From Balaenoptera acutorostrata (Eukaryota; Chordata; Mammalia; Artiodactyla; Balaenopteridae): DNA of 64,000 bases. Each line of letters opens with the position of its first letter. Positions within the stretch are counted from its first letter, which is position 1. Under the pieces are notes generated by a model that searched no databases, was not told the DNA's origin, and was given only the letters and a program-made list of their open reading frames with translations. Shown here in pieces: positions 45,313 through 59,620 of the stretch. The translations under genes and the position numbers were made by a program. The stretch lies in assembly GCF_949987535.1 (NCBI RefSeq), contig NC_080068.1, positions 81,741,254 through 81,805,253 of the forward strand, given 5' to 3'.

Positions 45313-45638
45313 TTTTTTTTTTTTTTTTTTATTTATTTATTTATTATTTTTTTGGCTGTGTTGGGTCTTCGGTTTGTGCGAGGGCTTTCTCTGGTTACGG
45401 CAAGTGGGGGCCACTCTTCATCGCGGTGCGGGGACCGCTCTTCATCGCGGTGCGCGGGCCTTTCACTATCGCGGCCCCTCCCGTTGCGGGGCACAGGCTC
45501 CAGACGCGCAGGCTCAGTAGCTGTGGCTCACGGGCCCAGTTGCTCCGTGGCATGTGGGATCTTCCCAGACCAGGGCTCGAACCCGTGTCCCCTGCATTAG
45601 CAGGCAGATTCTCAACCACTGCGCCACCAGGGAAGCCC
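45313..45638 (-). mobile_element. CHR-type SINE, copy 4, with internal duplication
   Basis: Minus-strand SINE with a long poly-T left end. The duplication TTATTTTACTTTT flanks it (45300-45312 and 45639-45651). Around 45413-45460 the motif CTCTTCATCGCGGTGCG occurs twice in tandem, while the other copies have it once. It is intergenic. Confidence 0.9.
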
Positions 45639-46094
45639 TTATTTTACTTTTAAAAAATCTATATATATATGTATGTATTACATTGAGATAAACTAAATTC
45701 ACATATTTAAAAAGAACTGAGGCCAAATGTTACATTTACTACAGGTCTTTGGCAGTGATGTTAAAGTTGACATAACATAGTCATATCAAATGGGTTACTT
45801 CAGAACAGCTAACACATATTCTATTGACTTTGTAATGAGTAATTTATCATTGAAAAAGCCTGGAATTCAGTAGCAAGTGTTCAAGAATGAACTTAGGTTA
45901 GAAGCAGTCAAATGGGCTGGGCCTGATATTCAAACAGAGGTGGAATAATTACCACCTGGTAACGGCCCGATATCAAATACTTCATCTAGAGCACAGCGTT
46001 CCTGGTATAGCAGAAGGTCAACAAATATTTGATGACTAAGATAATGATGAAATGTAATAAACAACCCACAAGTTCTTCTTTAAAAATCATCATA

Positions 46095-46423
46095 GGGACT
46101 TCCCTGGTGGCACAGTGGTTAGGAATCTGCCTGCCAATGCAGGGGACACGGGTTCGATCCCTGGTCCGGGAAGATCCTACATGCTGCGGAGCAACTAAGC
46201 CCGTGCGTTACAACTGCTGAGGCTGTGCTCTAGAGCCTGCGCGCCACAACTACTGAAGCCCATGCACCTAGAGCCCGTGCTCCACAACAAGAGAAGCCAC
46301 CTCAATGAGAAGCCCATGCACCACAATGAAGAGTAGCCCCTGCTCGCCGCAACTAGAAAAAGCCCACACGCAGCAACAAAGACCCAACACAGCCAAAAAT
46401 AAATAAAAAATTAAATCTTTAAA
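46095..46423 (+). mobile_element. CHR-type SINE, copy 5
   Basis: Plus-strand SINE whose head (GGACTTCCCTGGTGGCACAG) differs slightly from the other copies, so it may belong to a different subfamily. It ends in an A-rich tail with AAATAAATAAA. The flanking duplication AAAAATCATCATA lies at 46082-46094 and 46424-46436. Confidence 0.9.
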
Positions 46424-46439
46424 AAAAATCATCATAATA

Positions 46440-49400
46440 TTCTCCTAAAATAGTAATAAAAATATTCCTTACTATCATCAAATACTTGATCAGGATTCAA
46501 ATTTCCAATGGTCTCAAAAGTTACAAATGCTTTTTTATTTTTTGCACAAGTTTTAAATATTGGGCTCCAAATAAGGTCCACATAGGCAACTAACTCCTTG
46601 ATAATGGTTTACATACAAATTAAAACAACTGAAAAACTCATTTAAAAATTATGCCAACAAAAATGGTGATGGAGCAGTTTACTCATAGATTTGAGACTTA
46701 TCTTTCATTTTTGCCATTTTTATTTCTTAATGAGAAGTAGAAGTAAAGGAGTTGATTGAAACTAAGTCACCAGATTTGAAAACTATAGCAGACATATTTG
46801 CATAGATAGTTTCATTCCTTTGTGTTTAAGCAAATTCCCAATCTTTTCCAATAGATTATGGTAATTATTGATTTTGGTATATTTTGTCATACCTGAAAGT
46901 TTAGTGTTGAAAGTTCTTATTGGCAAGTTCTCCAGTCACTATATAACAAAAATGGTTTGTTAAGGGTGTCAGGAACTGTGTTATTGAATTATTTGGATAG
47001 CAGAAGCTCTCTTTTTAACAACATTAGTGGCCTCTGAAATTACTATCAGTGTTTGGATTACAGTTTGCAACCCTTCTCTATTGAGTCACTGTTGTGTTTA
47101 TGAAAACTATGACTCTTTATACAGTCATGGGCCTATGACATGAAACCAGTGAAGTAAATTTTCGTGTGAAATGAAAACTAGACAGTCTTCTTCTCTGCCA
47201 AAATTTTCAGAGACAGATTTTCAAATGAGGGTGTGCCAGGTGCATTGCTACTGTGTACTGCATTGTATCCCAGCATTGAGAATGTGTTTCTATACCTTCC
47301 TCATGGCTTGACCTCTACCAGGGTGTGATTAGAAATTTGAAGCATAGTTCTGGCAAAGAGAAAGAAGAAATAGGTGAAAGAAGAAAAATATTTTTTGTTT
47401 TAAAAAAAGGAGAAAGAAAAAAGAAAAAACTAAAAGGGTCTGATAATGTTTTGACACTACATGTACCTTTAAGTTCACCTCTGGTTTCCCTCCTTTCCTC
47501 TGGACAGTCACAAGGAAATCCACCAAAGGAATAGGACTGTGCTATTCTAGACCTCACCTCCACAGAATGTCCTTCTACCCACACTCTGATATCTCTTAGA
47601 GAACTTATTCCTGGACATATCATACCAAGACTCATCTCTTTGAAAGTTGAATTATGATCAGAAGTCTTATTCCTCACACTGCAAAAATAAATTTGCAAGA
47701 AACAAATTCTTCAGCATGAACTGTACCCTGAGCATCATGGACACTCTTTTATAAAGTGGGGAAAGGATGCTGAGTGGTGTCCAATTTGCTGCTTTTCAGA
47801 AGTAACTGAACTCTTCTAACTAAATATGGATGAGCTGAGACCACCTCAGGATCTCCCCCCACCAGTGTCCATCATTACTCAGAGAAAGATATTGTACACA
47901 GTGAATCCTCATGTGTCTTTGTTGCTCAGAAGTAAAATTCCTTACAAATGGAAAGTATCGAGTTCCTTAGAACCACAACTTTCTCTCCTCTTAGACCATT
48001 GTTATCTTGACACATTTGATCTTACGCTATCAACTGCTGTGTTAGATTATTTGTATCCACTACAGATATTAACCAGGTCTGATATCTGAAAACTGTTATC
48101 AACCTTTCTTTTCTGCTTCACTTCCCCTCCTCATTGCTCTCATCAGCAGGTTCAGGGCACCCTAGCATCTCAGTGAGTGGCAGATGGTGGGAGGAGCAAC
48201 CATAGCTGGCCCTAGGCAAGCATTTTTATTATGAAATAATCATTGGCACCTCCTTTCTGGCCCTGCTTCCCACCCACCTCTCCCTTTAAGAATATCTTCC
48301 ATGTTGTTGTTTTTCGTTTGCTGCCTTGAATCGTCTGCCAAAAATCACTTGGATAAACCCATTTATGCTAGAGTCTTGGCAGGTGTGTGTTTCCTCACCA
48401 GGATTACTTGAATTTTTAAAGAATGAATCTGTGATGGTAAAGTTGAAGCTTCTATGGAATGCCTTTCCAGGTACCTCTCAGCCTATGCATTCGGTCTACA
48501 CAGTGAAGTGCTATCATCGGGAACAGTTTTATCTGTTTTTCTGAGCACTGTCAGAAATGCATCATTTTGCTTTTTACTGATTCATTTCTTAATTTATAAC
48601 TAGCTTTAAAATGTTAAGGAAACTTCATTTGATTTTTTTTAAAAAATTGAGAACAAAAATGAATTCATGTCTATTCCCAAGAAGGGCTCAGTCTTTGTTA
48701 GGGCACAGGCGATCCAGGATTGTGTCACCTTTTAAAGATGCTGTTACAGTTGCTGGTAGACCCAGATAATGGCCCCAATGTAATTAATTCCAGGCTCCCA
48801 TATTGAATTAAATCTGCTTTGGGTTATTTAGGTCACATACTGCATAAATGCCCTCTCTGTGTCATTTCTCTGTAAAGAGTGAGTGTGTTTCAGTTTTCTC
48901 TATAATATACATTTATTTTTGGAGCTCATTAAACAGGTTAGGAAATTTAAATAGGTCTAGCCAGTAGATAGAAGCTAAAGCTGAAGTTAGAAATACTCTC
49001 TGTGGTATTATCTAACACAAGATGAAGGTCGTTTTTTAACTCTTGGTTGCTACCTACGAAGACACTAAAAGTGCTGTTTGAAAAGCAGGTCTTAGAATCA
49101 GGTCTATACTTTTTAATATATTTAGATATTGCTTCAGAATATTAGTTTTGGTTTAAAAGCAAAACTCATAATAGGTTGTGAATGCAATATACCGTTTTGT
49201 CCAGGTGGAGATGGGGGTAAGAAAACTCTAATTTATATAGTATAGTCCAATTTGTCCTCCCCACCACCTCTCTCAAACTCCCTTTTGCTGCAAATACATG
49301 GTTGTGATCTCTCCTTAGTCTTAAATTGGTTTGCACTTTTCTAAAGTCTAAGTTTGCTCCTAGAAAATAAACCAGGTGCTTGGAGGTTTATGATTTCATT

Positions 49401-52400
49401 GCGTTTCAGTAAAGATGCTATATGAATTCATTTGATTATACAGAATGGTACAGTAAATCAGTGCCTCTGTATGGGAAGTGGCTTCCTTGTGTTTTGAAAA
49501 AGTTAATCCCTCAGTGCCTTATTCATGTCCTAAGAGGGACTGGGGGTACTAGGAGAAATATGCCAGAATGATCAAGACCAGAGGACTTCTTTTATTTCAC
49601 TGTACAAGAGAAGTAATGTATTCATCCATTGAAGAACTGAGTCCTCTGTATGGGTACTTTTAAAAACCACAGTTTCATCTGTTAAAACTTCAAAATGTTA
49701 ATGATAGCTTAAAATAGTAAAAATGGAGCAATTTCTAAAGAATTGAGAATTACTAATCCAATAACTGGAAGTACAGGGGCCATCAGAGTTTAGCTTGTTG
49801 AGATAAGCTGGAAGATTTTAAACATGCATTTTCTCCATATTCAAAATATTCTCATTAAGAAATTCTAGTTTTGTTTATTTTTTAAGTACTAGACTCCTAA
49901 ATATTTTATTGTACTTCACTTACTCTCATTTCAGCAACAAGTTGTAATCTTAAAACCTGGAAAACAACCTTATTCTTAAGAACCCAGAAAGTGAAGCACT
50001 TCAAGGAGAGATAGCAGGGGGCATGCTAGGAATTAAAAAAAAGATAGAAACTATCTTTAATATGCTTTTTTGAGAGGAAGAGGCAATCCATGGTAGGGCT
50101 ATTTTTGAGTATACAGGGGATTTTTGCAGAAGTTGAAAACTTTATCCTTGTCCAAAGGAAGAAACAGTAGTGTATTTGCGTGACCTTGAAGACTGATGTT
50201 TTGAGCCATTACTTACTCCAGCAGCTGTGGCAATGCACTTTTGTATGATACAAAATAAAGAAGCAGAATATAATAGGGAAAGTGAATTCTTGAGAAAGTT
50301 TGCTATGTGGATACAGCTTCAGCTTCCCTACAATGTTAACTATTTCAATATGGTAGTGGTGATACCCTCCCTACAATTTGGCTGTGAAATTTGGGCCAAT
50401 AATAGATATTGTGACCCATTTGGGGACAACTTTAATCAACATCACTTGTGAGCCATGACTAGCACAAGCAGCAAGGCAAGATCAGTGATAATCTACTGGA
50501 TAGAAACCAGGTATTTATGACCAAATCTCTGCTGAATAAATATAAGGACAATTGACCTGTACGTCTACATATTACAGAGAAAGGAACGCTGATGTGAGAC
50601 ATTTGCCCACCCATCAATTAATATTATGGGTTTATGGTATGCTAAGCATTGTCCTAATCCTCTGGGTGGCTTAAAAGACAGCTCTTGTTCCTGTGGATCT
50701 TAAAAATCTAGTAGGAGCGACTAAACATTGCATTTGATAAGGACCAAAGGAAACCACAAATTTAAAGAGCAAACTAGCTATGTATTAAACAGGGTTTGGT
50801 TTTAAAAGAGTGTGTGCTATGGATTAGACAAGGAAAGCAAAGGGAAGACACAGCAAATAGCACAGGCAGGCAAGTGGAATGGTGGATGTTAAATATAAAT
50901 AACTTGAGACATCCTCAGATGCAACGTCAAAACTGTTGCAAAGTCCCCAACTTGTAGCTAGAACAGTGGAACCACAGGTGAACCAAGAGTGCAGAAGTCA
51001 GGAGAACTTCCTGGTGAAACCATCCCCAGGGATGCAGCTGCAGCAACAGGGAGGTCGTTTTTTCGCTCACCATCTAGTGAGACCAAGCACATCCTGTTTC
51101 CGTGGGGATAAGAACTGTGAAGCAGCCGTCTTGAACTTAAAAAACAAAACAAAACAAAAACCTCTAGGTTATATATCAACTTATTTTTAGCAATGACATT
51201 TTTCTGCTCAATTCTTGAACCTTTCAGGCTGGTGGATAATTGAATTTGGTTGGCCCAGAGAAAACTTTGCGGATATGAGTTTGAATGAAAATTTAAGCAT
51301 TCTGACTTACAACATGGAAGGCACTGAAAGAAATAGTTTTTCTCACACGGGCTTCTTCTCTTAGGGATCCTGGGATTTCTACTACTCTATGTTAATAGCC
51401 AACATGACAGTTTTCCCCTGTTTACTCTCAAATGATTTTCTTGGATACAAAAATGGTATACAATATCAGGTAATTACTTCTAGCCCCTGTCAGCTGCATT
51501 TTCAGATGCAAAGCCTTTGGAGCTCTCATAAATCTTCAGAGAAACGCTGCTTTTGTGCTGTGACTGATTGTGTCTGCTATGTAAAATATTGTTTCCTTTT
51601 GAGGTTTTGAGAGGTATGTTCTTTGGAGAGCCTCAGTATCAAGATTAAGCAGAGCTTATAGCACTTTGTAAGCTCACACCCAAGGGATCTCTGAGAGTTC
51701 ATTTTTAGTATTTTAGAAGAAAACAACAGCAACCACCTTGACTGTGTACTAGACCGGAAATATCACTGACATCTAAATATACATATATAATAACACACAC
51801 ATTCTAAAATGTGTTCCATGCATTGTGGATAAATAAAATCCATCCATTTTTGTGAGTGCTAATTACTTCAATTCTAAACCCTAAATTGAGCAAGATAACT
51901 TACAAACATATTCATTCATTTAACAAATGTTTACTAAGCATCTATTGTGTGTCGGGTCTTCTCTTAGGCACTGGGAGACACAAGTCCCATCCCTCATGTA
52001 GCTGATGTTAAAGTCTGTGACTTATATCCTGTTCATGTAGCTTAGATTACTAGGAGAGGCTAACTGGCAAGCTTTTTACGATAGACTTAAATAAATAATT
52101 TCTAATACTATATAATCTGCCTTTATTATGTATTTTTGTTTGGAGTTTATCTTCATGCTACAAGTAAAAGACCAGTTCCCCACCTGTTGCAGCATGTAAA
52201 GACTATCTGATATTTCACAATTAAGTTAATACCAAATTCTTTCAGATCTGATAGCTTTGTTTACCTTGACTGCTAGAATAAAGTAATTGCTAACAGTTAT
52301 GCTTGAAACAAAACAGGTTCCTCTAGTTCCAAATAATAACTAAGAGTATTCTCCATTGTTGATGGTATCTGTTTTATACAATGTATTTTTAAAAAAAGTG

Positions 52401-53199
52401 TTTTTTAAACTGGTTATAGTTTCACAAAACTACTATAATGACTAAGACATTTGTAGGTCTTTTTAGCATCATTTTTTTTTTTTCACATAATGAATTAGCT
52501 CTTTTTGACTGGTGAATGATTCATTTTCATGATGTCAGACCACTGGATGGAATTTTGAGTTCTGGGAACTTTAAAAGGCTCATTATGTGATATATAGCAT
52601 TCAAATCTAATTTGAGAGAAAATGCTTGACTAGGGTCCATTTCCTGAGCATGTTTTTGTAAATAGATGCACATTTGGAATGTATACGGTATTTAAAATTT
52701 TATAGCCTATGTATTTCCCTCCCCACCAAAATCCAAATATTTTAGGGTACTTAACATAAACTCATGAATATATGATCATTACAAATAAAACCAGAAAAAT
52801 TAGAAATCATTCAATGAAAAACAGAAAATAAATTACTATAAAAGAGATAAGATCATTCCTAAGCATTGAACTTAACATTGAGCTTCCTGGCCACCAAGGC
52901 CATGGCGGGATGAAGTCTACTGTTCTCATTTTTAGATGAAAGAAGGTAGAAAACACTTCTAATACTGAATCCTAGATGATTTTAGCATACAGATATTTAT
53001 GTAAAGAGGAATAAAATAATGAACAAGTTCTCCAAAAGAGGCTTTGAAAAAGTATCAAAATTTCTTCTTGGTTCTTGTATCAAATTTAGTGGAAGTATTG
53101 GAACATTATATTATGGGAAAAGAATTGACTTTAGGACAATAAAGTATTTACTTAGATATGCATATTATTGATAACCTCTATTGAAGCAGGAATACAGGT
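46440..53199. other. Intergenic sequence without a recognised gene
   Basis: Mostly unique AT-rich DNA. Short ORFs (for example 47826-48089, 50227-50451 and 51389-51610 on the plus strand) have no known domain or consistent splice frame. Sequence near 50590-50880 resembles the ancient TTTATTGA-type repeat. Confidence 0.45.
51905..52010 (+). repeat. Ancient repeat of the same type
   Basis: TTCATTCATTTAACAAATGT then CATCTATTGTGTGTCGGGTC and TTAGGCACTGGGAGACACAA. Confidence 0.4.
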
Positions 53200-53580
53200 T
53201 AAAGCAGTTGAAGAAATGAGGATTAGCTTATCTCTGTTAAATTAAAGAAGGAGGCCAATAGATTGAGGGGGCTCTAATGCCATGGCGGCTACATAAGCCA
53301 ACCCAAATCTAAGCCTGTAAATGCCTCAAGTTTATGAAATCAAAAAGCTAAGGACAACCAATCACAAATAGCCAACGAAGTTTTAAACTATAGCCAATCG
53401 AATAATTTCCTTTCTTTGCTTCTGCACTTTCTTTACATAAGTCTTTCCCTGGCTTTTGTTTATGGAGTGCTCCTAACCACTTGTGATTTGACACCCCCTG
53501 ACTTGAGTCAATTTTTTGCCCACGTAAACTCTTAAAATTTTTAATATGCCTCAGTTTATCTTTTAACATCCCCTACAGTT
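53200..53580 (+). repeat. Possible ERV LTR relic
   Basis: The sequence CCTGTAAATGCCTCAAG, then GACAACCAATCACAAATAGC with CCAAT-type boxes, has the look of an LTR U3 region. Family unknown. Confidence 0.25.
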
Positions 53581-54284
53581 TTATTCAAATATTATATCAG
53601 CTGTGCTTTGGACTAGAATAGATGCCTGTCCATTCAATGCTACATTGTAAACAGCAGGAGCAAATGTCTCACTACCTACTTGGATTCCTGGGACCTGGGA
53701 AAGGCTGATACCCTTCACAGGATACTCTCCGAGCGATAGCTTCATTCCAGCCAAAAGCCCAGTGGATGTGAACAAGAAGGTAGGGAGATATGAAATGGGA
53801 GTGGCTTCTCTGAGCCTTCATCAGTGTGGTCTCAGGAAAAGAGAACTTTCCCCTTCTAATTAGAGGGCTCGCCATCACAGCCTGGCTTCTGTGAGGGAGG
53901 GCATGGTATATGAGCCACATAAACTCAGTGTAAAAACACAAAACAAAACAACTTTTATCTTGAAACTCTGTAAGCAAGGAAGTCTAGAATTAATACCCAG
54001 GCAGCTTTTTTTTTTTTTTTTTTTTGGTGGTGTAATAAAATTATGAAGGTCAGCTTTTCTAAATTAATCATCTGTTTATTAATTTTTCCTTTTTCTCACT
54101 TCCTGGTGCTAGATCTTATTTTCTTAGGGTACTGACCTTTTTCTTTTGCACTCATGTTACTCCATGTCCTCCAAGAAGCAAATACCCATACCAGATTAAA
54201 CATGCTAGAAATGTATTCAGGGGAACTTCCAATGAGAGAAAAAGGGAGGGAGCTGGGAGAGGCTTGGTCCGACCTTGGGTGAAG

Positions 54285-54345
54285 AAGAAAGGAAGGAAGG
54301 AAGAAAGGATGGGAGGGAGGGAGGGAGGGAGGGAGAGAAGAGAGA
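54285..54345. repeat. Polypurine (GGAA/GGGA)n tract
   Basis: Pure or nearly pure purine repeat of GGAA then GGGA units, intergenic. Confidence 0.9.
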
Positions 54346-54689
54346 AGTACTGATTCTAGATGGGCCTTGCAGTTCTAAAGAAAGTTCATCATCGTCATCT
54401 GGTAGGTCTTGAGCCAGAGTCTCTACTGTGAGAGGAATTTCTGGTCTCCCAGGAGCAGACCTGCCTTAGTATTGCTGCCACACCCAGTGACTGGCTGGAG
54501 GCCAGTGGGAAGGTATGGCCCTACGAGAATTCAGCAAAGCTTAGCAGCTGGGTCCATTAGTTAGTTATACTCTCAGTAGTCAGAGATCCAAAGGACCTTG
54601 GAGATCTCATGGCCACCAAAACGATGTACATATAATGGCCTTAATTTACCTTGACCAGAATTAATCATCCTACTTTCTATTTTTGTTTA

Positions 54690-54830
54690 TCTATTTAATA
54701 TATAATAATAACAATCACTTTTTGAATATTCACCATGTGGCAGACACTATTAGAATCTTTACATGCATTATGTTATTTCACCGTCACAAACACCCTGTTA
54801 TTATTCCCATTTTACAGAAGATTGCCTAAT
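54690..54830 (-). repeat. MIR SINE fragment
   Basis: CACCATGTGGCAGACACTAT and ATTATTCCCATTTTACAGAA match the antisense MIR pattern. Confidence 0.55.
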
Positions 54831-55440
54831 GAGTTTCTTGCATGGACCAGCTGTGATGGATTATTACATCATCTTCATTAAATTGAGAACTATGTTTCCC
54901 AGAATCCCCTCACCTATCTGGTCCCCCTACCTGTAGAGTTAGCCAAAAGAAGAACCTGCAAGAGGTTTGAAAATTGGAAGTGATGCAGCAGACATTACTT
55001 TGAAAGTTATTCTGCAGCCAGATGAGGTGATGGACAGATGAAGCTGTGATCAGTGGGTTCCAAGGTGTCTTCGTTCTCCTCTGCTCTGCCAGCTGTTCTC
55101 CTTGCAGCTTACTGGCCCTGAAGATCAACAGTGACCTCATGTATACCCCAAAACACTTGGCTGTGGACCCACAGAGCTGGTTGTCCTCCACAGAAAGAAC
55201 AACTCTTCATAAAGCTCCCCATGGAATCCCCTTTTATGGTTCTAATTTAGGAATGGGATGTACTTGGCTTCTCAGACTGACTACTTGCTAACTTCTCTGA
55301 TCTTCTAAAATCTCCCTTCCAGACTTTTACTTCCCCAGCCCCTCCCACAATTGTAAAGTCTATTTCTTATAATAAATTCCTTTTGCCAGAACACGTAGTG
55401 ACTCTCCTCCCCTGCCTGAACACTGACTGATAGAGTAACG
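54800..55440 (+). repeat. LTR-like relic
   Basis: A CAGAATCCCC-type start near 54899, CCTCCACAGAAAG in the middle, and an end with TCTTATAATAAATTCCTTTT followed by AACACTGACTGATAGAG look like an old ERVL or MaLR LTR with its polyadenylation region. The family is not assigned. Confidence 0.35.
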
Positions 55441-58400
55441 GTGCAATAAACATCTATTGAAAGAATGGGCAAGTTAAGCCTAGCCTAGGGATTGAGGTCT
55501 ACACAGACAGCCTTCAGAGTCCAATGTCCTGTGTTTTGGATTAAAGCAAGCATGATCCATCTGTCTCAAATACACAAGAAGAAAATTTGACCAGAAGTTA
55601 TTGAGATTAAAGTAACTCACTTGTAGTTTTCCAAGTGTTTTGACAGTATCTGCCACATGGTGAATATTCAAAAAGTTATTATTATTATTATATTTTAAAT
55701 AGATAAACATCCTACAGTGTGTGATTTGTGGGGCAAAAATTTTGTCCAAAAAATTAAATAAATATGAACACCTACAAATGTACCTCATTGGGATCCCAGA
55801 TTTTTGTGTCCTAAAAAGCAGAGGATAACACTTTAGTCAAGAAAATTTAAGAGCAGGCATTATCTACCAGTCAAGCCCCTAATATTAAATAATTTCTAAT
55901 GTGTCTAAAATTCCCTGCAAAATACATCTTCAAGATACTGAATGGTGCTAATTTAATATTACTCTCTCAATATATAAAATTGAATCTTAAAAAATATCTT
56001 CCAAAAATTATGGCTTTGCCATAATTTATATCAAACTTTTTTCTGAGAGTAATTTTATGAGACACTTTACCTCTTTTATGCTTTTCAGCTTTAATTTTGA
56101 ACAACAGAGAATCAAATATGGAAAAAATATGTCACCAATGGTACTGTCACACCAACCTGGGGAAAAAAATATGGGTCCATAATTATAGTCGTACACAGTT
56201 CTTTTCTGTGCTTGCTCTGTTTGTCCATTTTGGTTTTGGCACAAATGTATCCTTCCATATGCTTCTGTATGGTAGTTGTGCCAGCTGATGTTCTGTTTGG
56301 TTCAGGGGATGGGGGGATGGGGCAGGAAGAGCAGAGAGGACCTCCCTCCTCTTTCTTGCTTTTTCTCTCAGCACTGTCTGTCCACAGTTATCTACCCGCA
56401 GAGTGACTCTTTATTCCCACTCCTTTTGGCACTTCCAAAATAAGTTTCATCACATGCCTTAGAGAAACCAGCACCAACCAAGGGGGACTCCCGATCAGAG
56501 GTCTGGGCCTCCACTCTGTGAGGCCCCACCTCTAAGCTGCTACTCTGGTAAGTTCTATCATTGCCTTTCTGTTCCCAGAGCCCTTGGGGTAGTAGTTGCT
56601 TATCCTTATTAACTCTGGGTTCACCCCAGTGTTCCCTTTTTGCTCTGAAGGCCCCCAAAGCCTATGTCATCATTCCCTGCATTAAATCTTCCTTGTTGAA
56701 ACTCTTGATGTGAATTCTCTTTTACTCATTGGACTCTGTTACCGTCACTATTACATGGCTTCTAGCAAGTAAAGGGGGGCTTATATTTTCTTCCTTGCCT
56801 TTTTCTTCCCCTCAAGTATTTATGAGTGTTTCTAAGGTATGTCATAAATGTCCTCAAGAAACATCCTATCAGCCACTCTGGGGCATCTGCAGTTTTTTTC
56901 TTCTTCCCAGTTCCTTATGATGTCTACTGCTAAGGCCTTGAAAGCTATGAAACTTAGGTCCTGCTGATAGGCATTGAAGGTGAGGGTCTCCCTGCAGATC
57001 CAAATATGGCAAGCCATTCTACTCATTCTGCCCCTCAATCTACGTGCCCACCCCTTGCTCCAAAAATATCCATCATAATATAACCTCCACTCTCTAAGCC
57101 TGCTTTCTTTGATGTACATTAAAAGTTACTTTTGTGTTGGGCTCTCAGTATCTTTTAGACATGTAGGGAATAGCTTCCACTTTTACAGTCCATTTCATGG
57201 GGCTGAGCTGCAAGGTAATCTGTGTCACTGATAGAGGGAATTGCTTAGAATTACCCACGTCCCCACAGAGGCAAAGAGGCCCCACCCCCATGCCTGCCCA
57301 ACTTCAACCAGAGTATCATCTGTTTTATCTGTTTTATTTTCCTTTCCTCTGAAGATTTCATTTGTACAAAGGAGTCTTCTGCTACAAAAAGCTTTTCAAA
57401 ACTGCTAGCATAGAACCTCCTGGTATGTCCAGATTTACCTAAATCCAATGGTGAAAATACCTAAGTTTTAATCTAGGACAACTGCTACAAATGTAAAAAA
57501 TATTTGCATGGCCTGTGATTCTTAGGAGTCAACATAAAAATTTCTCCCAAGTTTTAGAACATTTAAAAAGAATGAATTTCTCCCTTATTTTTTGAAAAAT
57601 ATTGCTGTGTGTACATCATCTTCAAGGAAACTCAAGGCCTACATTCCTTGAAATTGTATTCATGGATCCAAAGAACTTACTAGAAAAATTGTAGTAGTTA
57701 CACTTAGTGCTTTGTAGGCACTAAGTACAAGAACTTCCATCAATGAAAAAGATCATAAATCAGAACCCCTGGATTTCACTAAACAAGAGAAAATTAAGAA
57801 ATGTGCTGAGCTTCAGAGATTTCTAAGAAAACATTATACTTTGCATTAATATGCATTAGTTCCAAGGAGTAAATGCAAACTGCATATGAAAGGGATTTGA
57901 AAGTTAAAAAGTACTAACAAAAGTAAGGTGTGGATATTTGTAATGCTCTTCTCAATACAAGAGAATACCTGGGAAAATATTTGAAAAGGTAAAAAACAAA
58001 AGAAAGGTTAATGAAAATACAAAATTTAAAAGAAATCAGAACTCTATATAGGAGGAAGCCATATGAAAACAGGATTTTTTAAGACTGGCTTATTTCTGTC
58101 AAAGTGATAAATTCACTATATGCTAGTGTTTGTTAGTTAAAACAAGCAAAATGTGGGAAAATATTAGTCTTTAAAAACTGATCCATTTACTTGTGATAGT
58201 TGCAGTAATTTCTCTGTGGTTCCATAGATTTCTCAGATTTTTTTTCCAAAGGAAAATGGTTCTTAATAGGCATTTCTGTAGAATTTTTGGATGTGTTGTA
58301 TCCTGATGTAGTTTGGAATGGGTTGCTCTAATGCAGATTTTTCTCTCACATGGTGTCCAAGTTAATCTCAAAGGTAGCTTGATGGTCTTCACGTATATAT

Positions 58401-58959
58401 TCAGTTAGGCTAAGTATTCTTTATTTCTTATGATGTGACTTTTAATTGGTAAATAACACTTTACTCATACTCATATTTAGTTTTCTTATTTATGATCCAT
58501 TTAATCCAGTAGGAATAAATGAGACTACTATTAGCCTTAGTGACTATTCCTTGACCCTTGTAGACAGACATGTATTATTTGGGGATTTTCTGCATGAGTT
58601 CAATGTTGACCCTTTATGCTTTAACACAGTCTACATCTTAACAGCACCGTAGAGACATGGTGAGTATTTTTGATCTCTAGATTGATAGGACAATAATTTT
58701 CAATGACTTTATAATACTTTTGAAGAAGTTGGACATATCTTCCATCATGATAACAGAAAGATCAACTCTCTCCCATCCTTGTGAAGAAAGAGGTTTTTTT
58801 GACTCAGACTCCACACCATTCCAGTCAACTGGCCCTGTTATTCAATTTCTAGCAGAAAAGATTGCCTAATATTAACTATCCTAAAGCCAAAACAAAATTT
58901 TTGAAGGATCTCTAATTAACTAGCTGTAGCTAATGACTCTGTGGCAAAAACTGCTAGTT
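55441..58959. other. Intergenic sequence without a recognised gene
   Basis: AT-rich with a (TTA)n run near 55677. Short ORFs on both strands look random. Confidence 0.45.
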
Positions 58960-59380
58960 TTCCCCAAAATAGGCATTCTCCCCTATTCTTTTAATAATAG
59001 CAACTGGAATTTTAGGTGATCACATGGATGCCCAGAATAAAGATTTCATTTCTCATCCTCCCTTGGAGCTAAGTATAAATATTTAATTAAGCTCTAGTCC
59101 AGAGGATATGAGTAAAGTAATGGGCAACTTCTAGGTCTGGCCTATAAAAGAGTACATTGTACATTTTCTTCTTCTTCCCTTCCCACTAGCTGGGATGTGG
59201 ATCTGATGGTGAGTGCTAGAGCAGCCATGTTCAGCCGTGAGATATATGCCACATGTTAATAAAGATGGAAAGTGCTTTATCCAGTTCTGAACTACTTTTA
59301 TGTGAACTAAGAGAGGAATAAGCTTCAATCTCATTTAGGTAACTGTTATTTTGGCCTTTGTTACCACATTCAAACAAGTA
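58960..59380 (+). repeat. LTR-like relic
   Basis: CTAGCTGGGATGTGGATCTG, AGCAGCCATGTTCAGCCGTG and an end with GTAACTGTTATTTTGGCC match a frequent old mammalian repeat whose name I cannot fix. Confidence 0.35.
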
Positions 59381-59429
59381 TCCTACCTCATAAAACCCCA
59401 AGTACATAAAAACCTTATACTAGGCTATT

Positions 59430-59620
59430 GAATAGAGTGTGTAATTCTAGCTCAACTACCTATTACCAATATGAATTGGAGCAAATTACTGAAAGTCTCT
59501 TATCCTCAGCTTCCCTTCCCTTCTATAGAATGTAGGTTGCTATGACGATTAATATAGTTAATCCATGTAAGCCTTCAAGAATATTAGCTAGTATATTAGA
59601 GCAGTACGTCAACCCATTAA
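59430..59620 (+). repeat. MIR SINE fragment
   Basis: AGCAAATTACTGAAAGTCTC, CCTCAGCTTCCC and ATTAATATAGTTAATCCATG correspond to a decayed sense MIR. Confidence 0.5.
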
